This document shows positions 12,684-24,528 of a DNA stretch of 64,000 nt, one piece after another. The notes under the pieces were generated by a model. It had not been told where the DNA came from. It did not search any database and was given only the letters and a program-made list of their open reading frames with translations. The DNA is from Lolium rigidum (Eukaryota > Streptophyta > Magnoliopsida > Poales > Poaceae), in the NCBI RefSeq assembly GCF_022539505.1, contig NC_061508.1, positions 89,135,276 to 89,199,275 of the forward strand, written 5' to 3'. The number at the start of each line of letters is the position of its first letter. Position 1 is the first letter of the stretch. The translations under genes and the position numbers were made by a program.

Positions 12684-14860
12684 GAGCCATGATCGTCGTG
12701 GCCGCTTCCGGAACCATTTCCGATGCTGCGCTACTCTGATCATTATGCTCAGGTTCATCAACCTTATCAAGTTATATTGTCCTCCCACTTAAATACTTCG
12801 CTAGAAACAATTTCTTGGAAATAAGAAGAAACATCGACAAACACTTTCGTCTTTGATTTCATAGTGGAAAGAATTTCAATTTGGTCTCTGGGATAACCAA
12901 CAAATACATTCATCCGATTTTGGTTGTAAACTCATTTACTTATGCTATGCATACCAAAATTTAAAAAAGTACTATTAGGATTTATACCCATGTCATAACT
13001 CATATGGTGTCATTTTAACGGATTATGATGACGCTCTATTTAGTGTAAAAGCGGTAGTCTCTAAAGTATAATCCACAAAATATAATGACATTATTTTATT
13101 TTATATCATCTTTAATCCAACAAGGTTTGGATACGTCTTTCGAATACTCCATCATTACTATGGTGTTCCGAGAAATGTGAGTTGTGGAACAGTTTCGTAA
13201 CTCTCTTGGATGTTCGCTAAAACTCGTAATTCAAATATTTCCACCATGATACAATCATAGATATTTGACTTTTCTATTACGATGATTTCCACTTCATGAT
13301 GAAACTTAATTGAATCTATTCAAATGTTTCATACTTCTTCCTCATTGACTAAATATATCCATATATATACACTCAATTCATCTTTGGAAGTTTTCATGAA
13401 GTAGAAGAATCTTCCGCACACAACTATGCCCAATGAACCACATACATCATCATGTAAGTTTCCACTAAGTTAGTTTCCCGTTCAACTCTTGGCCTATGAA
13501 CGGTATTTCAGTCATTTTCTTTAGAAAAGATTTGCAAGTGCCAAACGATTCAAAAATGAAATGACTCCAAAAATCCATTTGCATGGAGTTTCTTTATGTG
13601 TTCCTTTCTAACATGACCTAAATTGCGGTTTCACAAATAAGTGAGAATTTAAATCATTTGCCTTATGGCATTTTAGCGTCAGTGTTATGCATGTGTGTTT
13701 CACCATTAAGATTTATAATAACTTATCCATTGTACATGGACTAAGGTCATAATTTGAACAACTTATTGTTTTCATTTGACCAGAGCAAAATAATAATTAT
13801 TAAGTTCTTTATTATAAATCTGAAGGGCTAGGTAGAATGCCAACGACGAACATAATAACACTTTATTTTGTTCCAGACGTGCATTATTACCACATTCCTT
13901 ATATGTCACTTAGGCCATTGTATTGTTGTATTGCGTTGTGTTGTATGACATATCATACCAACCAATATGGTACAAATACCCAAGAACTTTATTGTGTGAC
14001 CAATAAAAGAATACATTCATAACGTGTATATCATCTATATACACCTGAGCTAGACTTTCTAGTCTTTTCTTTCTTGATGCAAAAATTCTTTTCGTAGTTT
14101 CTTTTTCGACTTTCCTCATATTCCAAAAAACACTTCAACATCAATAACTTCTAGGCTTGTTGGTCAAATACCAATAACCTTGAGGTTCGCACTTTGAAGT
14201 TGATCATCACATGACAAGTGTTCCGGATTTCACTATTAGTAACTTTTTAATGTGATGAACTATTTCACTCATTATTTTACCCATCAAATCATGACAACTT
14301 CATGATGAAGCTACTATGGCTTACAAACATTATGCGAATAATGTTAGTGCCCAACTAGTTGGAGGATCGGGACGCCTAGCGTCTTCAACCTTCGTACATT
14401 CCCATAAAACTTCTGAGTTTATGTAGTCTCACTAAATTATATTCTACCATCTTGTAATAAGGTCTTAGATATCACATATATCTCACACTTTGCTTATTTC
14501 TGAAAACAAACTTTTCAGCTCCTTACTTTTCAAACGGATTTGAACATCATGTTTCATGGAGACAAGATAATTTTACATACTAATAGAAACCATTGCTTTT
14601 CGAATCAACAATTTGAGGATTACCAAAAGTTTGCAATAGGACTTAATCATTTCTTGATTCTTTAACGATACAGTACCAGTCTGTAAAGATAGTTGTCAGA
14701 TTTAACAGTATTTCTATCTCAATTACAAGCAGCCTAGCGCAAAGAAGAAAATGGGTGCCAATTCTACAAAATTTAATTCAAATACAATTTAGACTTTTTT
14801 CAGGATAAATTTGAGTTTACTATTAATTCTTAAATTAACTAGGTGAACTCCCACTCAAAA
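12684..14860 (-). pseudogene. copia gag-pol fragment, integrase to RT linker and upstream
   Basis: Near 12700-12930 the reverse complement encodes the copia stretch after the integrase core: 'FVGYP', then 'KVFV' and 'EDNI.LDKVDEPEHNDQSS', ending 'EAATTIMA' at the junction with element C. The remaining sequence toward 14860 is gag, protease and integrase in highly decayed form with no ORF above about 70 codons. It continues at 3812-5470 once element C is removed. Confidence 0.65.
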
Positions 14861-15918
14861 CAACATCCCTCACGTTGACTTAGTGATTACACGAACCAAA
14901 TCCACTACACCAAGTCCGATCATCACGAGAGATGATGTAGCTTCAATGGCGAACATCAACATGTTCATCATATCATCTATATGATTCATGCTTAACCTTT
15001 CGGTCTGCCGTGTTCCGAGGCCATGTCTGTACATGCTAGGCTCGTCAAGTCAAACCCTAGTTATATGCACATGTTGAGTCTATCACACCCGATCATCACG
15101 TGATGCTTCGAAACAACGAGTCTTAGCAACGGTGCTAACTAATGACGAACACTTTATTATCTTGATTTTTAGTGAGAGGGATCATCTTATAATGCTACCG
15201 TCGTGATCTAAGCAATATAAGATGCATAAAAGGATTAACATCACATGCAATTCATAATGTGATATGATATGACCCTTTTGTCTTTGCGCCATTGATCTTC
15301 ATCTCCAAAGCACGGACATGATCTCCATCATCAATGGGCATGATCTCCATCATCGCCGGCCTAGCGTCAAGGTCAATGACACTGTCTTCATGGTTGTTCA
15401 CCACATGTAGCAACTATTACAACTACTTTGAAATAATAGTACTACATGAAATATAAAGACAACCATAAGGCTCCTACCGGTTGCCACAATACAATAATGA
15501 TCATCTCATACATATTCATCATCACATCATGGTCATATCACATCACCAAACCCTGCAAAAACAAGTTAGATGCCTCTAATTTGGTTTGCATATTTTACGT
15601 GGTTTAGGGTTTTCGAGTAAGATCCAATCTACCTACGAACATGACCCACAACGCTGATACTAGTGTTGCCAATTGAAATAGTAAATTGAATCTTAACTAT
15701 GGTGCGAGAGATAGACACCCGCAAAGCCACTTATGCAATACAAGTTGCATGTCAAGCGTGGAGCAGGTCTCATGAACGCGGTCATGTAAAGTGTTAGCCC
15801 AGGCCGCTTCATCTCACCATCCCTCAAGAAGCAAAGTGCACATAACAAGAGACAACAAAAGAATCAACGCCCATGAAACCATTATGTTCTACTCGTGCAA
15901 CCAATCTATGCACAGACC
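14861..15918 (-). other. untranslated leader and early gag of the copia element
   Basis: Between the primer site and gag, the minus strand carries a leader with the text GTGTGATAGACTCAACATG and CGGAACACGGCAGACCG, as in the long leaders of the Angela/BARE/WIS group. No continuous ORF is present. Confidence 0.6.
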
Positions 15919-15932
15919 TGGCTCTGATACCA
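15919..15932 (-). other. primer binding site of the copia element (tRNA-iMet)
   Basis: The minus strand reads TGGTATCAGAGCCA one base inside the LTR end CCCTACA. This is the complement of the initiator tRNA-Met 3' end used by nearly all plant copia elements. Confidence 0.92.
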
Positions 15933-15933
15933 C

Positions 15934-17687
15934 TGTAGGGATTCGTAGCATAGAAAAAAAATCCTACTTCAAGAACGAATAACAAGCCAAGATCTAATCT
16001 AGTAGATGGTAGCAACGAGGTGAAGATCAACATACCCTCAAAGATTGCTAAGCGTTAAAGAGATAAATCTCGTAGTGGATGTAGTTGATCACTTGCCGCT
16101 TTCAAAAGCGCGTAGAAGATCTTGACGGTGCCACAATCGGGCAGCACCTCCGCACTCGGTCAGACGTTCGGTGTTGATGACGACGTCCTTCTCCCCGTTC
16201 CAGCGGGCATAGGATGTACTAGATCCTCCTCGGAATCCCGCCAACACGACGGCGTGGTGACGGTGGTGGTGGAGATCTCCGACAGGGCTTCACCGTAAGC
16301 GCTGCGGGAGAAGAAGAAGGAGGGAGTAGCTAGGGTTTGGGAGAGGGGGTGCTTGGGCGCCGGCCTTGGTGCCCCTTGGGTGGTGCGGCTGGCTTGATTT
16401 GGTCAGCCCCCTCCCCTCTCCTCCTCTTTATATAGGTGGAACCCCTAGGGTTTCCCCAAAACCACTTTGGAGTCCAACTCCAAAACTTACCATAATGGGG
16501 AAACCTAGGTCAAGTGGGATTGCTCCTTTTCCTTGCTTCATGGCCGGCCAACTAGGTGGAGTCCACCATGAACTCCACCTTCCCACTTGGTGGGTTGGCT
16601 AGGGTTGGTGGAGTCTCTCCGGGACTCCTCTTTCCATAGTGATCTATTCCGGATGATTCTAGAAACTTCTACAACTTTCCATAAATTCACCGGACCATTC
16701 CCAAACTTTGAATGTGACTTCCTATATTTGAATATTATTCTCCGGACCATTCCGGAACTCCTCGTGATGTCCTGGATCCTATCTGAGACTCCGAACAACA
16801 TTCGAACTCCATTCCATATTCCATATCTACTTAAAACGACATCAAACCTTAAGTGTGTCACCCTACGGTTCAAGAACTACGCGGACATGATCGAGACTCC
16901 TCTCCGATCAATAACTAATAGCGGGACCTGGAGATCCATTATAGCTCCCACATATTGAACGATGACTTCGTGATCGAAAGAATCATTCACATAAAATAAC
17001 AATTGCCTTTGTCTCGCGATATTTTACTTATCCGAAGTTTGATCGTCGGTATCTCCATACCTAGTTCAACCTCGTTACTGATAAGTACTCTTTACTTGTA
17101 CCGTGGTATGATATCCTTATGAACCGGTCACATTCTTGCAAACTAATTGGATGTCATTTCACCGAGAGGGCCCAAAGTATATCTATCTGTCATTAGGATG
17201 GACAAATCCCACTATTGATACAAGTGCCTCAACCCTATACTTTCCGAACACTTAATGCCACCTTTATAATAACCCATTTACGCAGTGTCTGGTGTCATCA
17301 AAGCATCCATCCGGTGTAGGTAATTAACATGATCTCATGGTCGAAGGATTATGTTACTATGCATATTAAAGCTTGAAGCACAAATAACTAAATGACTTGA
17401 TCATATGCTACGCTTACTATGGGTGTATGTCCATCACATCATTCACCTAATGATATGACCTTGTTATTAATAACTCCAATGTTCATGACCAGGAAACCAT
17501 GATCATCTATTAATCAACAAGCTAGTTTAACAAGAGACTTACTAGGGACTCCTTTATGTTTACAAAACACACAATTATTAATGTTTCCGGCTAATACAAT
17601 TATAGCATGTGATGTAAACATTTATCACAAAGACTAAGATATAACAATAAACACTTTTATTATTGCCTTTTGGGCATATCTCCAACA
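15934..17687 (-). repeat. 5' LTR of the copia element
   Basis: A 1.75 kb LTR next to the primer site, opening TGTTGGAGATATGCCC at 17687 on the minus strand and closing CCCTACA at 15934. TATATAAAGAGG on the minus strand (about 16424-16435) is the likely TATA region and is conserved in the partner LTR (about 2530-2541). Confidence 0.9.
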
Positions 17688-18389
17688 GAACAAACTGAAA
17701 TTAAAGAGCTAATGTTTAGCAATGATTTCTATATTTGTTATTGATCTTGATATTATGTGTGAGTAGTCCTCACGGGCTGCGGGTTGGGGCGAATCCTCAC
17801 AGCGTTTATGTGCATATAATCTTATAATATGTGTAAGGATTGAACATGAGTTTTGTAATATTGTATCATTGTCTCTTTGCCTCGATTTGATGATCCGTAG
17901 GGGCCCATGTCATTCGGATCAATCAAGGGAAGAGGTGGGATGAGTGGAGAACGGCGTGCTACCTCGAAACCTCAGTGACAGAAAGGGTAAAGTAATGGTA
18001 CATGTTTAGTGATTCATTTGGGATCACGACACAAATCATCTAGCTTAATGCTTTGGTCTGTATTCATATGCTTAATAATTGTTGTTGCTCGCGGCTGTGA
18101 GGACAGTGGTTGGGCCAAGAGACTCTTGTCACCTTTGGCTTTAGGGGCAAGAGTATTTACAAATGTGTTGCTCACAAATCTCTTATATCTATTTTATTTG
18201 TTACACATTTGCGCTTCAATTATATATGTATGCATAGCTGCAGGAGAAACCTTAACCATGGCCTATTTTCCATCATTGAACACAACCCTTTTAAAATTAA
18301 ACTAGATAGGTCCGGTAAACATAAAATCAAATTAACTAGCAAGTCTTGTAGACGTTTTCTTCACACCATTTTTAGCAGTGCTTCCCAAG
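17688..18389. other. unassigned sequence between the copia LTR and the next repeat
   Basis: No long ORF, terminal repeat or similarity to other parts of the window was seen. It does not continue the gag reading frame that ends at 2034, so the host sequence around the copia insertion is either heavily decayed or rearranged. Confidence 0.3.
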
Positions 18390-18668
18390 GTTCGATTAAA
18401 CCTAGGTCTACTAGGGAAAAGTTTATCATACTACAATCCATAATCTGGATCGAAGGTATCACTCACCGTATTCTCCTCGAGCCATCCCACCAAAAGGGAA
18501 ACCCTCAATCCACTATGGAACCTTATGGGTGGTCACCGAACCCGCACAAAGCTTGGGGTATCTCCACAACTTAATCGAAGGCTCCCAATATACCGCCATG
18601 AAGGCCTTGCACTTGAGGATTCTCCACAACTTAATTGGAGGCCCCAAGAACACCACAAAGACCACTAA

Positions 18669-19733
18669 GGGTGACTTCTTTTGGGCTTCTGGCCGGCTTC
18701 GAGGTGGCACACCGCTCAAGCCCAAAAGAAGTCTCTAGCTTCAGCCCGGCTTATTTCCACCGAGAAGCCCATTTTACGTGTATAGCGAGAAACTGCTCGT
18801 GAGGTGTTTCTCTGCCGTTTCCTGAGCTTCTGCGATAGAGAGCGAACAAGTACGCATGCTTACCCTTGACTTTCGTTCTTTTCACAGCAAGAATGCCACT
18901 CCACCGAAATATCTGCTCAGCCCAAGTCACACCCGAGGATTCAATCAAGAAAAAAAAAGATCGACACATCGCTCACATCTCCTTTTCCTCCTACCTCGCT
19001 CGCCGCCACCCTAGCCTTTGCCCCCGCCGCTCCTCCAGCCGCTGACCCCGCTGCCTCCGCTCACCCCAACGCTGACCCGCCGCCGCAGCTCTCCCGTCCC
19101 CAACCGGCAGCACCGACCTCATCCTCTAGCAGTTACCCGTCCCCAACCTGCTACCTCTGCCTCGTCCTGCCAACCGGCGACGTCAACCTCGTCCTCTCCG
19201 AAGCAGCCACGTCGAGCTCGTCCTCCCCATAGCGGCGACATCCAACTCGTCTTCCCAACCAACTCGACTCCGATCTGTGATATCAATTGTTCTCTGGATA
19301 TTTTCTGGTATTGCGTTGTCGTTGTACTGCTGCTCCATCTCTGCGTCGCTAGCATCTTCTTGATGCTGCTCAGTTGCCGTTGCTGATACTTGTGCTTGCT
19401 ACTGTTATTGTTTGCTACTTCAGTTATTTTTGTGGCCTTCATCAAACAAAATTCACCACTGTCAAACTTCAGATTCAGATCTGGTGCAGTTTTCACGATG
19501 TGCTTGATTCAGCCCAACAAATTATGTACAACAACAATATCTATCTATTAAACAACAGAAAGTTTAGGGGCATTACATACTTTGTACAACTCAAGACAGA
19601 AATTAAGCTGATATTTCAAAAGCTCAAAAGAAGTGCAACAACAATTTCTGGGAGCTTCTCTCCACCGGAGTTTTTCCCTACCGAAATCCATAAGCCAGCT
19701 TCTCCATAAGCTTAAGCCCAAAAGAAGTGTCCC
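18669..19733. mobile_element. PIF/Harbinger-like TIR element with TAA target duplication
   Basis: The left end reads GGGTGACTTCTTTTGGGCTT and the reverse complement of the right end reads GGGACACTTCTTTTGGGCTT. TAA flanks both ends (18666-18668, 19734-19736), the three-base duplication of the PIF/Harbinger superfamily. The 1,065 bp body has no transposase; its middle (19010-19260) is a Pro/Ser-rich GC stretch that could be captured gene sequence. An inverted copy of the terminal 16-mer at 18719-18735 gives the left end a foldback. The element is non-autonomous. Confidence 0.75.
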
Positions 19734-20106
19734 TAAGCCGTCCAGGGTTCAAATACACAAGAGGAACAAGCTCCTGAAGTGAATATATCACGAAATTTCA
19801 CCTCCACCTGTCATCCCGGAGAACTCAAACCGATGCACCAAATGCAATGGCAAGAACACCACTAAGATGTACAAATCCTTCACTCTCAAATTCCAACAAA
19901 GCTACTAGAGCTATTGGGGGAATAAGAGAGGAAGAACAAAGGATGAACACAAAAATTCTCCAATATCTAGATCTGGAGGATTCCCCTCACAAAAAGAGGG
20001 ATTTAATTGGTAGAAATGTAGACATAGATCTCCTCTATCTTTTCCCTCAAAGGGGGCAAGAATCATGGAGGGATTGAGAGGTAGGCAAGCTTCTCAAGGC
20101 TAGCAA

Positions 20107-20133
20107 TGGAGGAGAGAGAGAGAGAGAGAGAGC
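20107..20133. repeat. (GA)n microsatellite
   Basis: About 12 GA dinucleotides directly downstream (minus sense) of the TATA box of the LTR-like remnant. Confidence 0.9.
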
Positions 20134-20216
20134 AAGAGAAGTGACCAGATTTTGGGAAAGAAGAATGCTTTATATAGTCCTCCACAAAATAGAGCCAGTG
20201 CAGAACAACAACAGCC

Positions 20217-20419
20217 GGAGTCTCCGGTGTCAACACCAGAGTCTCCGCCCTAGGCGAGATGACACCAGAGTCTCCGGTCTGCCAGAAAAGACTCCAGACC
20301 CCCCATCAGAACGTGAGGCACAGGGGACCGGGGACTTCTCAAGAGTCTCCGCCTATGGGGTCGGAGTCTCCGCCCATGGGGCCGGAGTCTCCGGTCTAGG
20401 CACACTCGAATCTCCGGTA
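20217..20419 (-). repeat. U3 array of CGGAGACTC motifs
   Basis: GAGTCTCCG or a one-base variant occurs about eight times in 200 bp on the plus strand, with spacers of 8-40 bp. On the minus strand the array precedes the TATA box at about 20170, a position suited to enhancer repeats of an LTR. Confidence 0.65.
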
Positions 20420-21399
20420 TGGAAACTCCAGAAACTGCTGAAATCAAAACTGCAATAACTTGAGTTTGGGAAATCAGAATGACATGAAACCAACTTTGTT
20501 GGAAATAGGACGACAAGAGCTACCCCCCAAAAAACATGGAAACAAGTGTGAGATGATTTTATATGATTTCTAGAGGCATAACCTCTCAATATGAGAAACC
20601 GAGAAAATCACCAAACTCGAGAATGCAACAACAGATACCTACGGAATCCGTTTTTGATGAGCCAGAGCTTGTCATGAAAATAACCACAAGCTCTAAAACA
20701 CCACATAGTTAATATACAAATAACAACCAAGAAAAATGATGCAAGGATGCAAAGGTTTGATCTCATTCCAAATGATACGATCGAGAGCCTTTTGATAGTG
20801 CGACAACTAACCTATAACCCGGTCTCCCAACTAAATCATGAGACTGGTAAGAAAGAAACAATATCAATACCAAACCTTAATCTTGCGCATTCCACCTGAG
20901 CGTGATGATGATCTTGACCGCAACAAGATGGAACACCTTTCTTGATTATGCTTGCTTGAGGAAGTCTTGCGAGTGCTCCCCCATAGTCCAATATGGGAGA
21001 GCTTCTTATTTGGCACATATTCACATATCCATGATCACCATATGAATGGTAAGCTCAAGCTCATGATCTCCTCGGGAGGACTCATCTTGAACTTGCACAC
21101 CATTCCTTCTTTCTTCATCTACACATGAGAGCTCACCCAATTTCCTTCTTCAAGACATACTTATCACTTGATCTTCGTCACATTCTTCTATTTGCAACCT
21201 TGAAGCCAACATATGATTCAAGCATTGCCTATGGATAACTCCTACATATATGACTCAATACGAATATTAGTTCATAGAGATTGCCATTAATTACCAAAAC
21301 CACACATGGGGCTCGATGCACTTTCAGTCTTGAGATTGATGAAGTCACCGGCATGCGCCTCACTATCGATAAGAACGTTGCCTTAGGATGCTTAATTAT

Positions 21400-22135
21400 G
21401 CTATTTTTCTTTCTTTACCTTTGAAGCAGTTTTATTTTGTTTAAAATAGGTAAGAACAGATGTTTGGGACCATGTTGCTTGCACAAAAAATGATCCGGTA
21501 TAGTCTTCCCTCTAAAAAACTATATACATAATAATAAGTTAATTTTTATAGGATAAGAAGAGAGAAAAAGCCAATTCGGTTTTCTCACGCGGTACCAAAA
21601 TTTACTTTTGTTAATACAATTACAAAAGGAAAAGAAACCTACCAAAGCCATCAACTAGGGATGGGCGGGCCTGACCTTTTTTTTTGCAACCACCAAAAAA
21701 TGGATGCAGGTAACCAATCATGCTCCAAAATGATGGCGAGGAGGCTCTCCCTTCTAGTGGGTTGAACATACGGATAGGTTTTTAAGTTGGCCGTTTTTAG
21801 TCCGTCTGTGGACAAAAAACTTTTAAAGTAGTTTACATGATGTTTGATTATGTTGTTTTTGTTTCCTTATTACTTTTGAAGTAGTTTTCTTGTGTTAAAA
21901 AGAGGTAACCACGAATGTGAGACCATGTTTGCTTTCGTAAAAAGATGGTCTGGTATGGTCTCCCCCCTAGAAAAACTATACAAATGTAATAAGTTTACTT
22001 TTATAGGGTAAGAAGAGAGAAAAAGCCGATTCAGTTTTCTCACGCGGTTACCAATTTTTCCTTTTGTGAATACAATTACAAAAAGAAAAGGAAACGTGCG
22101 GAATCCGTCAACTAGGGGTGGGGGCGTTCGGTCAC
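21400..22135. repeat. two diverged tandem copies of a repeat upstream of CDC6
   Basis: The block at about 21400-21665 recurs at about 21855-22135. Shared landmarks in the same order are a GTTTAAAA-AGGTAA-like start, 'CCATGTT', 'GGTCT', 'AGAAGAGAGAAAAAGCC', 'TTTTCTCACGCGGT', 'ACAATTACAAAA' and 'CAACTAGGG'. A third partial copy of the right part lies at about 23010-23062. The word ATTACAAAAAGAAGAAAA at 24446 near CDC6 may be a fourth. Confidence 0.65.
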
Positions 22136-22660
22136 CAATAATCCGGTATTTGTATTTTGATCTATTTTAAATTCGGTTTTGCAGAAATGAAGACCAAAAT
22201 ATACTTGCTAGTTTTACTAATCATCAGATTCAGGTACGTAAGAATCTAGGTTTGCGTTCGGTCATGACATAACAATGTGGTGATGTTGTCAACACAAAAC
22301 TTGGACATTACTTTAAAAGCTGCTGCATTCCAACTGTATTTTAGACATCTTTTTGATGCATGCATTATTTTTAATTGGTAGGAATAAACATACAACAATA
22401 CAAAAAAGTCCCACGCTATAGAAGTTTGATCGATATTCAACAATACAACAGTTTACACATGTCATATAGTTGTGGAGATTGAAGGAGTCGCAGGTAAAGT
22501 TTGGTCTATTCGGTCACTGGAAAGTAATGATCGAATTGTCGAAAAAATTTGGTTTGTAAATTTTGCTGCCTAAATTTTTATTGATCTTCTTGGTTTTGGT
22601 CTTTTTTGGATTCGGTTTGCGGTGCAATCATCGATTTTACTACCCACCCCTAACATCAAC
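22136..22660. other. unassigned AT-rich spacer
   Basis: There is no long ORF and no terminal repeats. It separates the tandem repeat copies from the decayed CDC6 5' copy. Confidence 0.3.
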
Positions 22661-22803
22661 GCACCGAAGTCCAAAACCTCATGGCGCGCTCAAACGCCCC
22701 TACATCCCGCCACGGTCTTTTAGTGACACCCCCTCGCTCCCTCAACCACGCCCAATTACTCTCCAATTCCCTCCAAAATCTCAGCCATCTCCAAATCCCC
22801 AAC
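22661..22803 (+). pseudogene. decayed duplicate of the CDC6 5' flank and leader
   Basis: The stretch GAAGTCCAAAACCTCATGG continues with GCGCGC, ACGCCCC and CATCCCGCC, and aligns with 24506-24551 in the CDC6 promoter (GAAGTCGAAAACCCCTTGG, GCGCGC, ACGCGCCCC, CATCCCGCC). A second block, CAATTCCCTCCAAAATCTCA, matches CAATTCCCTCCCAAATCTCA in the CDC6 leader. Similarity fades at the position of the start codon and no exon sequence follows. The TTCCCGCGC E2F-like site of CDC6 is absent here. Confidence 0.65.
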
Positions 22804-23070
22804 ATGAAAGCAAACCGTTCAACACGGACTAAAATGACGTTTCTTACACCGGTAACCAATTTAAAGGGCCACCACATTTTTGCAAGTTATTATTGGGTAT
22901 TTGCAAATGAAAGACAAGTTTGTGGGTGCCCCATGTATTCATCTTTTTTTAAAACTACACACATGAAGCATTTTTTTCAAAAGAAGCACCGTAAGAAAAA
23001 CCCGACTCCTTTTTTCACGCTACGCCATGCTTTCCTTTTCTGTACAATTACAAAAGGAAAATGCTTCTGA

Positions 23071-24430
23071 TCACCCGGGGGATCAAAGCGTTCCATCCCC
23101 CGCCTCCTGCCACGTATGCTATGCAATGTGGGTTCTCTCCACACACGCACATGGGTGGGACCCATTAAACTGAGCGGTAGAAAATTCCCCACCTTGTCCA
23201 TCTTCTAGCTCCGTCCATTAGTTCTTCATCGCTAATGCACGCGGCGCAGAAAAGCTCGCCAAGCCATCGCCCGCCTCCCATGCGCAGGGCCGCCACCTCC
23301 ACTGACTTCCTCCACCTCACAGCCGCCGAACCCTCGTCCACCCCCCGTCCGCCCTCACGCCTAGCTCCGGCTCCGCTGCGCGTGGCCGCCTTGCTCCCTC
23401 CTGCAGGAATCGTGCCCTCGTCTGCATCCTCGCTGAGCGCCGCCCGAGCTTCTGGCCCTCGAACGCGTGGCGGCCTCGACGCCGACGCCGCGTCCCCAAT
23501 CGGCCGTGCGGATTCCGTGTTCCGTCGCCGAGGGGCGAGGGCACAGGATGGGCTGCTACTCTTGTGGAGGCGCGGTCGGTACTCGGTAGCAGCTGTGAAA
23601 GTCGTTCGCAGCAGCGCAGGCTGCCGTGGGTAGCGTCGGCGGCGGTCGTTCGCAGCAGCGGCATCGGCCGTGGGTACCGTCGGCGGCGGCCCTTCGCAGC
23701 AGTGGCGGCGGCCGTGGGTAGCATCAGCGTCGGCCATTCGCAGCAGCGGCATCGGCCGTGGGTAGCGTCGGCGGCGGCCCTTCGCAGCAGCGGCGGCGGC
23801 CCTGAGTACCATCGGCGTCGGCCGTTCGCAGCAGCGGCGGTGGCCGTGGGTAGCAGCGGCGGCAACTGACGACCGGGCGTCGCTACAAAAGGCGGTATGC
23901 CATGCTACCATGGGGCGACGGTGCTGCTACAAATGGCGGATGACCTTGCTACAAGGGCTGACCAACCTTGCTGCAAGGGGCGACCGGCGGTGCTACCTTG
24001 CCGTGGCGGCGTTGTTACAAGAGGAGGAAGGCGGTGGTGCTACAGGGGCCAGGCGAAGCTACTTCGCCGGCGACAAGGCGTCCGTTTTCTCCAAGACTGT
24101 GTGGCTGGAGGAGGGGATGAGCAGCGCGGGGAGAAGATGCTGCATCAGTTCTCCGGCGAGTCCTTGACAGATTCTTCGGCGGCGAACCTACGGGGTTCTC
24201 CGGCGACGCCCGCAGCAACTGCTCCAGCGACGGTTGTGGTTGACGGGAGGAGCGGGGACGGGGAACAGTGCCATGTGCGGGAGTTCCATGACGAGATCGT
24301 GGGGTGTGTTTTTTTCTTTTTCTTTTTTTTATTGATGTCGAGCTGGCGTTGACCGGGCATGGACGGGTACGATCTGTCGATCGGACGGCTGGTGACCCGG
24401 GGGATCGGGGGATTTGATCCCCCGGGGGAC
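23071..24430. mobile_element. GC-rich TIR-bounded insertion upstream of CDC6, superfamily uncertain
   Basis: CCCGGGGGATCAAA at 23074-23087 is repeated inverted at 24413-24426 (TTTGATCCCCCGGG). Between them lies 1.3 kb of GC-rich sequence unlike the AT-rich surroundings, with a 45 bp minisatellite and repeated 'TTGCTACAAGGG'-like words seen in Mutator-like grass elements. No transposase or zinc-finger protein is encoded, and long ORFs on both strands look like by-products of GC-rich repeats. No clear target duplication was found. An ancient Mutator-like or other non-autonomous TIR element is the best reading. Confidence 0.5.
23618..23862. repeat. 45 bp minisatellite, about five copies
   Basis: The unit contains CCGTGGGTAGCGTCGG followed by CGTTCGCAGCAGCGGC and repeats with a 45 bp period. 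Because 45 is a multiple of three it stays open in several frames, which explains the long ORFs on both strands here. Confidence 0.75.
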
Positions 24431-24495
24431 GCTCAGCACGCCCCATTACAAAAAGAAGAAAAAACAACCTACCAACGCACGTTCTTACGCTGCCG

Positions 24496-24528
24496 TTCCC
24501 GCGCGAAGTCGAAAACCCCTTGGCGCGC
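24496..24528 (+). promoter_or_regulatory. two E2F-like sites in the CDC6 proximal promoter
   Basis: TTCCCGCGC (24496-24504) fits the E2F consensus TTTSSCGC well, and TTGGCGCGC (24520-24528) is a related site. They lie about 150 and 120 bp before the CDC6 start codon. Plant and animal CDC6 genes are known E2F targets switched on at G1/S. The distal edge of the TIR insertion is only about 65 bp upstream of the first site. Confidence 0.65.

Larger units (their letters stand above)
2035..17687 (-). mobile_element. Angela/BARE/WIS-like Ty1/copia retrotransposon, interrupted
   Basis: Two direct LTRs (2035-3799 and 15934-17687) start on the minus strand with TGTTGGAGATATGCCC and end with CCCTACA, as in the Triticeae Angela/BARE/WIS group. 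A tRNA-iMet primer site lies inside the right LTR and a purine tract inside the left LTR, which fixes the minus orientation. After removing the nested gypsy element at 5471-12683, the copia element is about 8.4 kb, the usual size for the group. The pol region is full of frameshifts and stops, so it is dead. The LTRs differ at roughly 5% of positions over the first 400 bp compared by eye. The 5 bp flanks (CAATA at 2030-2034, GAACA at 17688-17692) agree at only three positions, so a clean target duplication is not shown. Confidence 0.9.
18390..21328 (-). repeat. LTR-like remnant in minus orientation
   Basis: On the minus strand the right edge opens TGAAAGTGCATCGAGCCCC, a typical LTR start seen in pooid repeats. 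A TATA box (CTATATAAAGC) lies at about 20167-20177 on the minus strand, with a run of repeated CGGAGACTC motifs just upstream of it, as expected for U3. The left boundary is not defined and no partner LTR, primer site or polymerase was found, so it may be a solo LTR or a fragment. A Harbinger-like element (18669-19733) interrupts it. Confidence 0.5.

Noticed and set aside
23165..23911. 248-codon minus-strand ORF and overlapping plus-strand ORFs in the GC-rich block
   Set aside because: They lie over a 45 bp minisatellite whose period is a multiple of three, are Arg/Ala/Pro-rich on both strands and have no recognisable domain.
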